Notes: generated from the sequence alone by a model not told the origin. DNA of 64,000 nt from Methanothermococcus thermolithotrophicus DSM 2095 (GCF_946463545.1 NZ_OX296583.1:843035-907034), one strand, 5' to 3'. Positions 26,330-36,478 are shown, counted from the first letter of the stretch. A program made the numbers and translations.

Positions 26330-27865
26330 TTAAATCAAGCTCTCAGCATCTACTTTGTTTTTTATCTTTAAAATGAGCTCAGGCATCATTGTTGTTATAA
26401 ATGAAGTTTCCGCATTTTTAACTGCTTCTTTATCGTTTCCATTGCACCTATAAGCATTAATTCCATTTTCGTTTAGTATTTTAACTGTGGATTCTTCAAC
26501 CCAGCTGTTGGCATCACTTATATAAACTTCCTCTGGTTTCAGTACATCAACCAAACCCCATGAAATGTACCTTCCACCTAAAAGCCCCAATTTTTTACAA
26601 TCGTAATCTCTTTCTATATCATCCAACGTTTTTCCAACATTTAATCTATTGTAAAGCTTGCTATTTCTAACTGAAACCCAATGGGCATCTCCAATAAGGT
26701 AGTCTCCGAAGGTTTTTGGATAAATCAAACTTTCATTTTTGTAGTTTAGGAATTTACAACTTCTTGTAAGTGTTATAAGCTGACTTTTATCTATTATGTG
26801 AGCTCCAGGATTGTTCATAATTTCTTCTTTTATTATTCTTAGAACTCTTGGAAGACCGAAATTACCTCTTCTGGCATCTTTTGGAGAATATCCACACATG
26901 TATCCATGATGGTTGCCACTAAATCCCGTTAATATGACGTTTAATCCGCTTCTCAAACCTATTCTACATTCGTTTTCATAGGCCCCGTTGGTGGCTACAA
27001 CGCCTCCTTTAACTAAAATTCTTGAAACTGCTATGGCTTTTGCAAATGCTTTAAGGTTATCCTTTGCTCTGTTGAATGGTCCACCTTCTACAACTAAAAC
27101 ATCTACGTCAAAATCAATGCAGGATTTTAATCCAGTTATTAAATCCTCATACCCGTCTCCAATGTGAAAGATACCTTCAAGACCTTTTCCGTATTTTTTT
27201 GCAGCTTCTGCAACAACTTTCATCTCATCTAAAGGAGCTCCATGTTCGTCTCCACCTTGCTCTTCAACTACGTTAATACAAACTGTAGAAGAAAGTTTTA
27301 TCCAGTCTTCAAACTCATTGGAATATTCTTTTTCTTTTTCTATCAGTCTTTTGTGGATTCTGCCTTTTGGACATCCTTTATATGGTGGTCCATTGTAGTA
27401 GCAATCCCCCACACAATGTGTTATTTCTTTTGGGAATCTCATAGGTCCGTATTTCCCAAAATGGTCTAAATCAAGTGGAACCTCTGTGTTTTCATATACT
27501 TTTTTCATAACTTCTACAGGAGAAATTCCCTCTTTTTCCCCTATATCTGCCAATGCATAGGCGCAAACATGTATTGGGAACCCCATATAATCTGTCAACA
27601 TACAGTTTTCTATAAATTGACTAAGACTTAAAGAAGAAGCGCAGGGACCTATTCCAACTTCTATTAAGTCACAACCCAATGGAAACTTTCTTAGGTTGCT
27701 TCCTAAAGTCTGGATATCCTCAATACTTAAGCTGTCAACGGTATCGACTATATTTATAATATCTTTTTCTTTTAAACTACCTTTATTGAGTTTTTTAACT
27801 ATAAGTTTTCTTAGCTCTAAGGCACAATCCAAATCCTTTATAGCGTTTTTTATAAGGTCTTCCAT
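26330..27865 (-). CDS. hcgG: Probable FeGP-cofactor biosynthesis protein HcgG
   Basis: This 511-residue Cys-rich cytoplasmic protein has PLGCDLIEVGIGPCASSLS, VPLDLDHFGKYGPMRFP, HCVGDCYYNGPPYKGCPKGR, VEEQGGDEHGAPLDEM and TGFSGNHHGYMCGYSP. I recognise it by these features and by its place in the hmd locus as the protein co-occurring with [Fe]-hydrogenase (HcgG), required for the iron-guanylylpyridinol cofactor. The exact reaction is unsettled. ATG 27865 follows GGTGAAAATT. It is the last gene of the hmd-hcgA-membrane protein-hcgG run. Confidence 0.72.
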   Translation of the reverse strand: MEDLIKNAIKDLDCALELRKLIVKKLNKGSLKEKDIINIVDTVDSLSIEDIQTLGSNLRKFPLGCDLIEVGIGPCASSLSLSQFIENCMLTDYMGFPIHVCAYALADIGEKEGISPVEVMKKVYENTEVPLDLDHFGKYGPMRFPKEITHCVGDCYYNGPPYKGCPKGRIHKRLIEKEKEYSNEFEDWIKLSSTVCINVVEEQGGDEHGAPLDEMKVVAEAAKKYGKGLEGIFHIGDGYEDLITGLKSCIDFDVDVLVVEGGPFNRAKDNLKAFAKAIAVSRILVKGGVVATNGAYENECRIGLRSGLNVILTGFSGNHHGYMCGYSPKDARRGNFGLPRVLRIIKEEIMNNPGAHIIDKSQLITLTRSCKFLNYKNESLIYPKTFGDYLIGDAHWVSVRNSKLYNRLNVGKTLDDIERDYDCKKLGLLGGRYISWGLVDVLKPEEVYISDANSWVEESTVKILNENGINAYRCNGNDKEAVKNAETSFITTMMPELILKIKNKVDAESLI

Positions 27866-27885
27866 AATTTTCACCAGGTTATTTT

Positions 27886-28467
27886 TTAGCCACCTTTTGC
27901 CAATGCTTCATAACATCCCACAATATCGTTTAGTTTAAAGGAATAATTGGTAAATACGATTTCTTCTGAATTTTCTTTTATTTTCAATTTTATTGTATTT
28001 TTATCATTAGTAAGTTTCACTTCATCCCAACTATAAAATGCTGTGTCATTATATACGATGCCTTTTTCGTAAAATTTTATGTCTTTGTAGTTTATTCCAA
28101 ATAAAATACCTAATCCAATAAGTAATACTACCATACCAAAGATAATTCTAAAACTATCAATATCTGTTATTAATCCATAACTCATTAGCAGATACTTTAA
28201 AAACACCAGAAATATTCCAAATGATAATGCAAAAGTTAAATATTTGCCATTCATCGATCTGTATTTTATCTCATACAAAAACTTCCCTTTATCATATTTT
28301 CTTATTTTATACAATAATGACCCTTTAATGTATAACAGGGGGATAATTACTAAGAAGAATGAAATATCATTACCTATCGTTCCAGCGTTTAAAATCCAAA
28401 TGGCAATATAAACAATAACAAATATTAAAGTTAATTTTTTAAACTTGTTTGGGTGTATTCCTATCAT
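27886..28467 (-). CDS. Membrane protein with C-terminal PH-like segment, paralogue 1
   Basis: This 193-residue protein has about five hydrophobic helices followed by a soluble end containing IKFYEKGIVYNDTAFYSWDEVK. The same KFYEKGIV..DTAFYxWDE motif is found in the next two upstream genes, so the three are paralogues. The tail resembles bacterial PH-like domains found behind membrane helices. No function is known. It lies between hcgA and hcgG, suggesting a link to [Fe]-hydrogenase, though the gene may only be a passenger. Confidence 0.6.
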   Translation of the reverse strand: MIGIHPNKFKKLTLIFVIVYIAIWILNAGTIGNDISFFLVIIPLLYIKGSLLYKIRKYDKGKFLYEIKYRSMNGKYLTFALSFGIFLVFLKYLLMSYGLITDIDSFRIIFGMVVLLIGLGILFGINYKDIKFYEKGIVYNDTAFYSWDEVKLTNDKNTIKLKIKENSEEIVFTNYSFKLNDIVGCYEALAKGG

Positions 28468-28507
28468 TTATATCGGCCCCTTATTTATCGATAGAGAGTA
28501 TAAATAC

Positions 28508-28759
28508 CTATAATTGCTGTTGAACTATTATTTCTTTTGGAATGTTTTTTATTTTCAATACTGTTAAATCGCCATTGTTGATTTTATTCACTTCTCCCCA
28601 TTCATAGTATGCAATTCCATCAATTACGATTCCCTTTTCGTAAATTGTAATTAATAATGAATATTCGAAATTAAATCCCATAAACAATGGTAATAAAACC
28701 ATACACACTATTAATATTTCGATTATTAAATAATAGTAAAATGGATTAATTCCCACCAT
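28508..28759 (-). CDS. Short membrane protein with PH-like segment, paralogue 2
   Basis: This 83-residue shortened paralogue has one long hydrophobic N-terminal region, then TIYEKGIVIDGIAYYEWGEVNK aligned with the motif of its neighbours. It lacks the extra helices of the other two. Its start is one base past the stop of the upstream paralogue, implying translational coupling. It may be a partial duplicate that remains open. Confidence 0.55.
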   Translation of the reverse strand: MVGINPFYYYLIIEILIVCMVLLPLFMGFNFEYSLLITIYEKGIVIDGIAYYEWGEVNKINNGDLTVLKIKNIPKEIIVQQQL

Positions 28760-28760
28760 A

Positions 28761-29288
28761 TTATCTCTCTAATTTACTCAATATGTTTTTATATAAAACA
28801 ATTTTCTTTGGAATGTATTCTATTTTTATTTTCATTTTACTCCCTTCTTCATCCGTATTCAACTCATCCCATGTATAGAATGCAGTATCCCCTAAGACAA
28901 TGCCCTTTTCATAAAATTTTATAGGCGGTTTCCAAATAATATAGTTCCCTAATAGATTATATATAAAATCCAATATTATGAGTATTAATAACAACCATGA
29001 AGGTATTATATTTTGATAATACGATATAAGCGTAATTCCCAATATTATAATTATAAATGAGTCGTATTTTAATTTAGATAAATTTATTTTACCCTTGTGG
29101 ATTAATTTACCCTTATTTATACTCTCTATTTTTATAAAGGAATAAACGTAAATTGTTAATGATATAAACAAAATTGTGGTTAGAAATATTATAACTAACG
29201 AATCCATACGAAGAAATACTGCAATAAATAATACAATAAACGAAACTAAAACAATAAAATTTAATATAAGTGGATCCGTCCCCCTCAT
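28761..29288 (-). CDS. Membrane protein with C-terminal PH-like segment, paralogue 3
   Basis: This 175-residue protein has four to five hydrophobic segments and the tail PIKFYEKGIVLGDTAFYTWDELN followed by KIKIEYIPKKIVLYKN. It is the first of the three tandem paralogues after hcgA. Function unknown. GGGAAATT precedes the ATG. Confidence 0.6.
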   Translation of the reverse strand: MRGTDPLILNFIVLVSFIVLFIAVFLRMDSLVIIFLTTILFISLTIYVYSFIKIESINKGKLIHKGKINLSKLKYDSFIIIILGITLISYYQNIIPSWLLLILIILDFIYNLLGNYIIWKPPIKFYEKGIVLGDTAFYTWDELNTDEEGSKMKIKIEYIPKKIVLYKNILSKLER

Positions 29289-29324
29289 AATTTCCCATAT
29301 TTTATTATATTTGATTACTTATTA

Positions 29325-30353
29325 TTAATTTCTTATTTTTGGCGTTAAACCCATCTCTCTAATTAATTTGAGTACATCATTTAAATTTCCGGTTTTTGGA
29401 TTTCCCACCCCTTTAATATTCATGGGATGGTTGTCAGGTATTACTGTAGCTATATTACTTGCACCTCCCATTAATGCAAATTGCACCAATTCCGCCCCTA
29501 TCGTTGGAGATGGAGATGTTATTCTTATGTCTGGGAACATCAATCTTACAATGGCTATAGTTTTAGCCTGTTCTAATGCTGAACACCTTGGATGATTTTC
29601 CATTGGCGTATCTTTGTATGGGTTGAACCCCATTATTGGAATTTCGCCTACTCCTAACTCTTTTAAAAATAAAAGATGGTTTACTCTGTCCTCGTAGCTT
29701 TCCCCCATTCCAATTAAAAGACCAGAAGATAACTCTATATCATGTTTTTTTACCATTCTACAGACTTTTATTCTATCTTTCAGTTTTTCCCCGGGTTTTA
29801 CCTTGTTGAATAATTCTTCATTTGTAGTTTCTAAGTTGCAGCAAATTGTATCTATGTTGTATTTTTTCATTTCCTTTATGCATTCTTCAGTTAAATCTGC
29901 TCCAGCATTAACTAAAACTTCTAAATCCGTATTTTCTTTAACTATTTTTAAAGCCCTTAAAACCTCTTTTCCCTCATAACCATGGGCAGATGAACAACTT
30001 ACCCTTTTAATTCCTGATTTTTCAATGGCTATTGCAGATTTTTTTATTTCTTCATCAGTTAGTTTGAATGGTTTAACATAACCTTCTGAAGAAGTCCCTG
30101 CTGCAAAACCGCAATAGGCACATTTGGGGGTCACTTCACAGATGTTTGTAATGTGTATTGTTGATGTAATTTCTATTTCGTCCTTAAAAAAATTTCTAAC
30201 TTCAGAAGCAATTGAAAATAATTTTAAATAATCTCCGTAATTTTTCATTTTAAAAAGTTCTAATGCCTGTTCCTTAGTTATTAGTCCGTCTTTGGCATCT
30301 ATTTTCCCATCTTTTAAATCTTGAAAATTATCTTTTATTTTTGTAAATATCAT
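29325..30353 (-). CDS. hcgA: Radical SAM protein HcgA (HmdB), FeGP cofactor biosynthesis
   Basis: This 342-residue radical SAM enzyme has the unusual cluster motif C-x5-C-x2-C (C72, C78, C81 in NICEVTPKCAYC) that distinguishes HmdB/HcgA from the standard CxxxCxxC. The rest resembles BioB: AGADLTEECIKEM, CCNLETTNEELF, SGLLIGMGESYEDR, GFNPYKDTPME. It is thought to act early in making the iron-guanylylpyridinol cofactor of Hmd. ATG 30353 is preceded by GGTGGGCATA. It lies directly downstream of hmd. Confidence 0.93.
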   Translation of the reverse strand: MIFTKIKDNFQDLKDGKIDAKDGLITKEQALELFKMKNYGDYLKLFSIASEVRNFFKDEIEITSTIHITNICEVTPKCAYCGFAAGTSSEGYVKPFKLTDEEIKKSAIAIEKSGIKRVSCSSAHGYEGKEVLRALKIVKENTDLEVLVNAGADLTEECIKEMKKYNIDTICCNLETTNEELFNKVKPGEKLKDRIKVCRMVKKHDIELSSGLLIGMGESYEDRVNHLLFLKELGVGEIPIMGFNPYKDTPMENHPRCSALEQAKTIAIVRLMFPDIRITSPSPTIGAELVQFALMGGASNIATVIPDNHPMNIKGVGNPKTGNLNDVLKLIREMGLTPKIRN

Positions 30354-30559
30354 TATGCCCACCAAAATAGCCAAATATAATGGATAAAATTTTTTAGATT
30401 AAATAAAATCCTTTGGGTTTACTTCCCTGTATAGACTAGGATTTTCGTTGTAGAACTTTAAATAGTAAAGAGAGCGTGCTGTTACACTTTAATTTTCACC
30501 TAGTTACTTCAAAAATGAAAAAAGTAGTAGTTATTTGATATTTAAGTTATTTAGAATGT

Positions 30560-31621
30560 TTATTTTTTAAGTTCGCAGCAGCATGATTCTTCTTCTGCAG
30601 CATGCTTTTCAAGAACTTTTAATGCTGGAGGAAGGATGTCTGACAATGGACCGAAGCACATACTGTCTGCTGTACCGGTCAAAGCTTTTGGATCTAAAGT
30701 TTTTTCCATGTTGTTAATTCCTTCTTTTCTCATTAATTCTAAGATTTGTGTGATTGCTTCATCAGCCATCATTTGAGCGAAGTCAGCAGGAGCTCCTAAA
30801 ATTTTTGTAACTGCATCTCTGTAAGCTAAGACAGCAGCGTAAACTGGTGCGGTAACAGCTGAACCCATGTCACATACTGGGCTAATTAAGTTTGCAGGCA
30901 TTTTATATGCTGTTCCTCTTGCTTCTTTAGCTATGCAGTACATTTTTTCAACAGCTTCTTCTGAAGCGTATCCTTCTGAGATGAATACTTGTCCTTTCAT
31001 TTCAGGAACTGCTCCTGGGTGGTATGAGATAATATTTAAGTCGTCTCTTCCTAAGTCTTTGAATATTTTTGCAAATTTAGGTGTTGGAATAGTACATGCG
31101 TGTGTTACAATTGCACCTTCCTTTATAGCATCTACGAATTTTTTAATGATTGCTGGCTGGCTTCCTCCTTTTGGTAACCATGTGATGATTATATCTGCAT
31201 CTTTAACAGCTTCAACATCGTCGGAAGTTACTTTTAAACCAACTTTTTCAGGGTGTACGAAGTGTATGCAGCCTTTTGGTGGTTTTGGTACTTCTTTTGC
31301 CTTAGCCTTAACAGCATCTCTAATAGCAGGCATTACCTTTTCAGGTTCTCCAGCTAAGTGAGCTTCCATAACTTCTTTTGGGTCAAATTCATCGATGATA
31401 ACGAGACCTGGTTCTTCTGCAAAGCAAGGGTCTGAAACAACAACTTCATCAATTTCATCAACTAAGTGTAACAATTCTGCCCCCATTGTAATTGTTGAAT
31501 GAGTCATTGTAATTTCAGGGATTCCCACTTTTTTTGCAACTTCTGCTGCTCTTGCAAAGTTTGTAATTCCACATGCAGCGTGTGTCCTATAGCATCCTGC
31601 ACCTAATATTGCTACTTTCAT
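30560..31621 (-). CDS. hmd: [Fe]-hydrogenase Hmd (methenyl-H4MPT hydrogenase)
   Basis: Hmd reduces methenyl-tetrahydromethanopterin with H2 in CO2 reduction to methane. The 353-residue protein has the Rossmann start MKVAILGAGCYRTHAA with His14, and the iron-ligating Cys falls exactly at 176 (VTHACTIPTPKFAKIF). Both mark a catalytic Hmd rather than an HmdII/III paralogue. HPGAVPEMKGQ and the C-terminal helical part with LDPKALTGTADSM follow. The end, EEESCCCELKK, carries three consecutive cysteines. ATG 31621 has GAGGTGG ahead. Confidence 0.97.
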   Translation of the reverse strand: MKVAILGAGCYRTHAACGITNFARAAEVAKKVGIPEITMTHSTITMGAELLHLVDEIDEVVVSDPCFAEEPGLVIIDEFDPKEVMEAHLAGEPEKVMPAIRDAVKAKAKEVPKPPKGCIHFVHPEKVGLKVTSDDVEAVKDADIIITWLPKGGSQPAIIKKFVDAIKEGAIVTHACTIPTPKFAKIFKDLGRDDLNIISYHPGAVPEMKGQVFISEGYASEEAVEKMYCIAKEARGTAYKMPANLISPVCDMGSAVTAPVYAAVLAYRDAVTKILGAPADFAQMMADEAITQILELMRKEGINNMEKTLDPKALTGTADSMCFGPLSDILPPALKVLEKHAAEEESCCCELKK

Positions 31622-31680
31622 ACTCCACCTCATTGTATTACAAAATATGATATTTGTATGGTATATTACTATTGATAGTA

Positions 31681-31697
31681 TTATATTATATAAGTTT
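31681..31697 (-). promoter_or_regulatory. Promoter element of hmd
   Basis: On the minus strand AAACTTATATAATATAA lies about 65 bp ahead of the hmd ATG and combines a BRE-like and a TATA sequence. The leader is AT-rich with repeated ATATT. hmd expression is known to respond to H2 and nickel in methanogens; nothing in the sequence shows how. Confidence 0.55.
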
Positions 31698-31729
31698 AAC
31701 TATTAAATATTCTAATATATTATATACTT

Positions 31730-32338
31730 CTATTTAAGGTTTTCAATAAAACTAATAGCCCTTATCGGAGCTCCATCGACATCTCTAATTTTTAATGGTA
31801 ACCCTACAAAGGTAAAATATTTATTTTCCAATTTTTCCAAGTTGTTTAGATTTTCAATTATGAAAATTCCATTTGAAAGTAATTCTTTATGGACTTCGTA
31901 ATTTCCAATGGATGCACAGTCAACACCAACAGCTTTTGGGCTAATATTTAATATATCGTCCAGATATGGTTCAATATCTATTTCCTTTTCAAAGTATTCC
32001 TTTCTTCCCCAGTATTTTGATATATTGGTGTTTATGAGAAGAATGTCTATTTTTCGAGTTTTATCTGCATGTAGTTGATTAAGAAATTCATCTAAATTTT
32101 TAATATTTACACAAAATCCAGTGCCTATTACTATATCCTTAGAATCACCTTCAATGTTATTATTGTCGATTCCAACGTGTTTAGGGTAATCTATATGGGT
32201 AGAGATGTGGGAACCAAGTTTAATCTCCGAGATTGTATAATTTTCAACATTTAATGGATTTAGTTTAAATTCTGGATCTCCAGGGTATGTAAAATTGGTT
32301 ATTTCATGAGATAAGTCGATTATTTTCCCTTCAAACAT
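31730..32338 (-). CDS. Cyclase family protein (kynurenine formamidase-like)
   Basis: This 202-residue metal-dependent hydrolase of the cyclase family has IIDLSHEI, the metal motif in LGSHISTHIDYPKH, GVDCASIGNYEVHKELL, FVGLPLKIRDVDGAPIRA. Members open amide rings or act as formamidases; the substrate here is unknown, since methanococci have no kynurenine pathway in view. GGGGCTAAAAT precedes the ATG. It is upstream of hmd on the same strand but hmd has its own promoter. Confidence 0.85.
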   Translation of the reverse strand: MFEGKIIDLSHEITNFTYPGDPEFKLNPLNVENYTISEIKLGSHISTHIDYPKHVGIDNNNIEGDSKDIVIGTGFCVNIKNLDEFLNQLHADKTRKIDILLINTNISKYWGRKEYFEKEIDIEPYLDDILNISPKAVGVDCASIGNYEVHKELLSNGIFIIENLNNLEKLENKYFTFVGLPLKIRDVDGAPIRAISFIENLK

Positions 32339-32585
32339 ATTTTAGCCCCTATGGTGTTGATGATATTCTAGTTTTAAGTCCTCAATATCTATAGTTGTAC
32401 AATATTTTTTATAGGATTTTGCCATATTTTTAACAAATTAAAATTTATTATGGTACTATAATTTGAAATTTAAGATAGGAACGATATATGTTCTTTCAAG
32501 TTTGTTGTTGGTAAAAATGCAAAGAATTCCGAGAACAACTAAGTTTTAGGTATTAGTTTTATTGATATCAATTTAGGGTGATAGT

Positions 32586-33245
32586 TTGAGATACGATTTT
32601 CATACACACACCGTTTTTAGTGATGGTGAGCTCATACCTTCAGAGCTCGTTAGAAGAGCCATGGTTCTAGATCATAAAGCTATAGCAATTACCGATCATG
32701 GAGATGCAAGTAATTACAATGAATTAATTGAAAAAACGATCTTGGCAAAAGAAGAGTTGAAAAAATATTGGGATATAGAAATAGTTGTTGGGATTGAACT
32801 TACACACATTCCTCCAAAGTCCATACCTAAAATGGCTAAAAAATGTAAAGATTTAGGGGCTGAAATTGTGATGGTTCATGGGGAAACTGTAGTTGAACCG
32901 GTGCAGGATACGACAAATTATTATGCTTCAATATCTGAAGACGTGGATATTCTAGCTCATCCAGGTCTTATAACTGAAGAAATAGCACAAAATATAAAAG
33001 AAAACGAAATATTTTTCGAAATAACTTCTAGAAAGGGGCATTCACTTACAAATGGCCACGTTCTTGATGTTGCAAGGAAATTCGATATACCTACTTTAAT
33101 AAATACCGACACTCACGCCCCAGAAGATTTAATTGATTACGAATTTGCAAAAAAAGTTGGATTAGGCTGTGGAATGAGTAAAAAAGAACTTGAAGATTCA
33201 CTTACAAATAATCCTAAGGAGCTCTTGAAAAGAATTATTGGATAA
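32586..33245 (+). CDS. PHP-domain phosphatase-like protein
   Basis: This 219-residue PHP protein has YDFHTHTVFSDGE, AITDHGD, GIELTHIPP, ILAHPG and INTDTHAPED, the full set of metal-binding H/D residues. It is of the histidinol phosphatase-related group without extra domains; the substrate is not clear. Translation starts at TTG 32586 with GGGTGAT three bases ahead. A 247-bp AT-rich gap separates it from the divergent cyclase gene. Confidence 0.83.
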   Translation: MRYDFHTHTVFSDGELIPSELVRRAMVLDHKAIAITDHGDASNYNELIEKTILAKEELKKYWDIEIVVGIELTHIPPKSIPKMAKKCKDLGAEIVMVHGETVVEPVQDTTNYYASISEDVDILAHPGLITEEIAQNIKENEIFFEITSRKGHSLTNGHVLDVARKFDIPTLINTDTHAPEDLIDYEFAKKVGLGCGMSKKELEDSLTNNPKELLKRIIG

Positions 33246-33334
33246 ACTTTACATTTAAACTAGATTATTATTAAAATCTTTATTACAGCTCTATTTAAAT
33301 TGTAATTTATTGGTTATAACTAAGGTGATTCTAT

Positions 33335-34186
33335 ATGGATAGAAGTATAATTTCAGAAATAGTTGTTGATTTATTCAAAGAGGCTGCAATATACTTGCCA
33401 GAAGACGTTAAAAATGCATTAAAAGAAGCTGAAGAAAAAGAAGAAGGAGTTTCAAAGGATATTTTAAGTGCAATAATAAGGAATAATCAGATTGCAGAGG
33501 AAAAACAAATACCTCTTTGTCAGGATACGGGAGTTCCAATCGTGTTCTTAAAAGTTGGAAAGAACATAAAAACAGATGAGATTATCGAAATAACCGAAGG
33601 AATTAAAGAAGGTGTTATAAGGGCTACGAACGAAGTTCCATTAAGGCCAAACGTAGTTCATCCTCTAACAAGGGAAAATCTAAAAACCAACGTTGGATTA
33701 GGCGCCCCATTTGTAAATATTGAATTTGATGAAAGTTTGGACAGAGAAATCGAAATAATCGTTTTTCCAAAGGGCGCAGGTAGCGAAAACATGAGTGCAC
33801 TCAAAATGCTAACTCCTGCAGAGGGGATTAATGGAATAAAGAACTTTGTTCTTGAAACCATTGCAAATGCTGGAGGAAAGCCGTGCCCCCCAATTGTTGT
33901 TGGAGTGGGAATTGGTGGAACCGCCGATGTATCATTAAAACTTGCAAAAAAGGCACTTTTAAGAAGTATCGGCGAAAAAAATAAGGATGAAAATATTGCA
34001 AAATTAGAGGAGGAGTTATTAAATGGGATAAATGAATTGGGAATTGGTGCTATGGGATTGGGGGGTAAAGTTACCGCATTAGATGTTTTTATTGAAATAA
34101 ATGGTTGTCATACTGCTTCTCTTCCTGTTGGTATCTGTATTCAATGCTGGGCACATAGAAAAGCTAAAAAGAGAATTTCCCTTTAG
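33335..34186 (+). CDS. fumA: Fumarate hydratase class I, alpha subunit
   Basis: This 283-residue alpha (catalytic N-terminal) subunit belongs to a two-subunit Fe-S fumarase of the incomplete reductive citrate cycle. Markers are the cluster cysteines in [15 protein letters not shown] and [15 protein letters not shown], plus [21 protein letters not shown] and [25 protein letters not shown] precedes the ATG. The beta subunit gene is not in this window. Confidence 0.94.
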   Translation: MDRSIISEIVVDLFKEAAIYLPEDVKNALKEAEEKEEGVSKDILSAIIRNNQIAEEKQIPLCQDTGVPIVFLKVGKNIKTDEIIEITEGIKEGVIRATNEVPLRPNVVHPLTRENLKTNVGLGAPFVNIEFDESLDREIEIIVFPKGAGSENMSALKMLTPAEGINGIKNFVLETIANAGGKPCPPIVVGVGIGGTADVSLKLAKKALLRSIGEKNKDENIAKLEEELLNGINELGIGAMGLGGKVTALDVFIEINGCHTASLPVGICIQCWAHRKAKKRISL

Positions 34187-34265
34187 GCTTTTAATTTATA
34201 GTTATTGTATGTTAAAAGAGAAATTAATAATGATCATTATTGATACTATAACTTTGGTGGGTAAG

Positions 34266-35441
34266 ATGAACGAAATGAATGAAGAGAAAGTGTTAAATGA
34301 ACTAAAAAAATACCAGGAAATGGACTTAAAATATGAAGAAGGGAGAATATTAGGTTCAATGTGTACAAAACCACATCCCATATCAAGAAAAATAGCCCAA
34401 ATGTTTTTTGAAACTAATTTAGGCGATCCTGGACTTTTTAAGGGTACTAAGCTTCTTGAAGAAGAAGTCATAAGTATGATTGGAAAATTTTTAAAAAACG
34501 AAAATCCTTTTGGATACATTATATCTGGAGGAACAGAGGCTAATCTAACTGCAATAAGGGCAATGAAAAATGTTTCAAGATCTAAAAATAATGGAAAAAA
34601 TAATGACAATAAATTAAAGGTTATAATTCCCGAAACAGCACACTTTTCCTTTGAAAAAGCAAGAGAAATGATGGACTTGGAAGTAATAAGGCCACCATTA
34701 ACAAAATATTACACCATGGATGTTAAATTCATTAGAGATTTTGTAGAAGACAACCATGTTGATGGTATTGTGGGAATAGCAGGATGTACTGAGCTCGGTA
34801 CAATTGACAATATCAAAAAGATATCAAAAATAGCAGAAGAAAACGATATATTTTTACACGTTGATGCTGCATTTGGCGGTTTTGTTATCCCATTCTTAGA
34901 TAATAGATATAAATTAAAAAATTACAGCTATGAGTTTGATTTTTCACTTGGTGGAGTTTCTTCAATAACTATCGATCCTCATAAGATGGGTTTAGCCCCT
35001 ATTCCAGCAGGTGGTATACTATTTAGGGATATTTCATTTAAAAAATACCTGGATGTGGATGCACCGTATCTTACTGAAACACAGCAGGCAACACTGGTAG
35101 GGACAAGAACTGGAGTCGGTGTGGCTTCCACATGGGGAATAATAAAACTTCTAGGAGAAAAAGGATATAGGGATGTTGTATCCCAATGTATGGATAAAAC
35201 ATACTATCTTGTGATAAGGGCTAAGGAATATGGGTTTGAACCAGTAATCAATCCTATTCTCAATATTGTTTCTATTAAGGACGAAAATCCAAATAAAACA
35301 TGTGAAGATTTAAGAAAAATGGGATGGTATGTATCAGTATGTAAATGTGTAAATGCCTTAAGGATAGTGCTGATGCCACATATTGAATTGGAGCACATAG
35401 ATGAATTTTTAGAAAGTCTTTCGTCATTAAAGAAAAATTAA
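34266..35441 (+). CDS. mfnA: L-tyrosine/L-aspartate decarboxylase MfnA
   Basis: This 391-residue PLP enzyme gives tyramine for methanofuran synthesis and, in many archaea, beta-alanine for coenzyme A. Landmarks are [45 protein letters not shown], the PLP lysine in [18 protein letters not shown] and [16 protein letters not shown] 34266 with GGTGGGTAAG ahead gives the canonical N-terminus; the open frame upstream overlaps fumA and is not coding. Confidence 0.95.
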   Translation: MNEMNEEKVLNELKKYQEMDLKYEEGRILGSMCTKPHPISRKIAQMFFETNLGDPGLFKGTKLLEEEVISMIGKFLKNENPFGYIISGGTEANLTAIRAMKNVSRSKNNGKNNDNKLKVIIPETAHFSFEKAREMMDLEVIRPPLTKYYTMDVKFIRDFVEDNHVDGIVGIAGCTELGTIDNIKKISKIAEENDIFLHVDAAFGGFVIPFLDNRYKLKNYSYEFDFSLGGVSSITIDPHKMGLAPIPAGGILFRDISFKKYLDVDAPYLTETQQATLVGTRTGVGVASTWGIIKLLGEKGYRDVVSQCMDKTYYLVIRAKEYGFEPVINPILNIVSIKDENPNKTCEDLRKMGWYVSVCKCVNALRIVLMPHIELEHIDEFLESLSSLKKN

Positions 35442-35562
35442 AGCTAATGTGAAAATTGAAATACTTAAATTGGTTGTATCTACAATTCGTGGAAACACTA
35501 TAAAAATAATAAAATAATAATACGTAAAAAAATAACATGAATTATGGGTATAAGGTGAAATA

Positions 35563-36423
35563 ATGAAGATATATTTGAATGGAAAATTTGTAGAAAAGGA
35601 AGATGCAAAAATCTCTGTTTATGACCACGGTGTATTGTATGGTGATGGCGTATTTGAAGGTATAAGGGCATATGATGGAGTAGTTTTTAAATTGAAAGAA
35701 CATATTGACAGATTGTATGACTCTGCAAAATCCATACTTTTGGAAATCCCCTTGAGTAAAGAGGAAATGGAAGATGTGGTAGTCGAGACACTTAAGGTAA
35801 ATAATCTAAAAGATGCCTACATAAGGCTGGTTGTAACAAGAGGTATTGGAGATTTGGGACTTGATCCAAGAAAAGCATTAGAACCTACTATTTTCTGTAT
35901 TGCAGAGCCTATGAACCCATTACTTGGAAACGATGGAATAAGGGTAATAACATCTTCAATAAGAAGACTTCCTGTAGATGTTGTTAATCCTGCAGTAAAA
36001 TCCTTAAACTATTTAAACAGCATTTTAGCAAAGATTCAGGCAAACTATGCTGGAGTAGATGAAGCGTTCCTATTGGATAGTGAGGGTTATGTTGCAGAAG
36101 GTACTGGAGACAATATATTTGTAATTAAAAACGGAGTTATTAAGACACCTCCAGTTTCATCAAGTGTTTTAAGGGGCATTACAAGGGATACTATAATTGA
36201 TTTAGCAAAAGAATTGGGATATGAGGTTTTGGAGGAGAGGCTAACACTTCACGAACTTTATGTAGCTGATGAAATATTCATTACAGGTACTGCCGCTGAA
36301 GTAGTTCCGGTTGTTGAAATAGATGGTAGAAAAATAAACAATGGCGAGATAGGAAATATTACAAAAACATTGGCTGAAAAATTCGAAAGTATAAGAACAA
36401 AACTCGGTAGAAAAGTTTACTAA
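35563..36423 (+). CDS. ilvE: Branched-chain amino acid aminotransferase
   Basis: This 286-residue class IV PLP aminotransferase carries out the last step of Ile/Val/Leu synthesis. It has HGVLYGDGVFEGIRAYDG, LVVTRGIGDLGLDPR, the PLP lysine in AVKSLNYLNSILAK, DEAFLLDSEGYVAEGTGDNIF and EIFITGTAAEVVPV. GGTGAAATA precedes the ATG. It stands alone, about 120 bp after mfnA. Confidence 0.95.
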   Translation: MKIYLNGKFVEKEDAKISVYDHGVLYGDGVFEGIRAYDGVVFKLKEHIDRLYDSAKSILLEIPLSKEEMEDVVVETLKVNNLKDAYIRLVVTRGIGDLGLDPRKALEPTIFCIAEPMNPLLGNDGIRVITSSIRRLPVDVVNPAVKSLNYLNSILAKIQANYAGVDEAFLLDSEGYVAEGTGDNIFVIKNGVIKTPPVSSSVLRGITRDTIIDLAKELGYEVLEERLTLHELYVADEIFITGTAAEVVPVVEIDGRKINNGEIGNITKTLAEKFESIRTKLGRKVY

Positions 36424-36478
36424 AAATTCACTAACTTTTTTTCGAAATTTCTAAAACAATATAGATGGGCATAATGTG

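Noticed and set aside
30560..31621. Non-catalytic Hmd paralogue (HmdII/HmdIII)
   Set aside because: His14 and Cys176 are both present at the exact positions needed for activity.
34101..34265. N-terminal extension of MfnA
   Set aside because: It overlaps fumA in another frame and lacks similarity. GGTGGGTAAG precedes ATG 34266.
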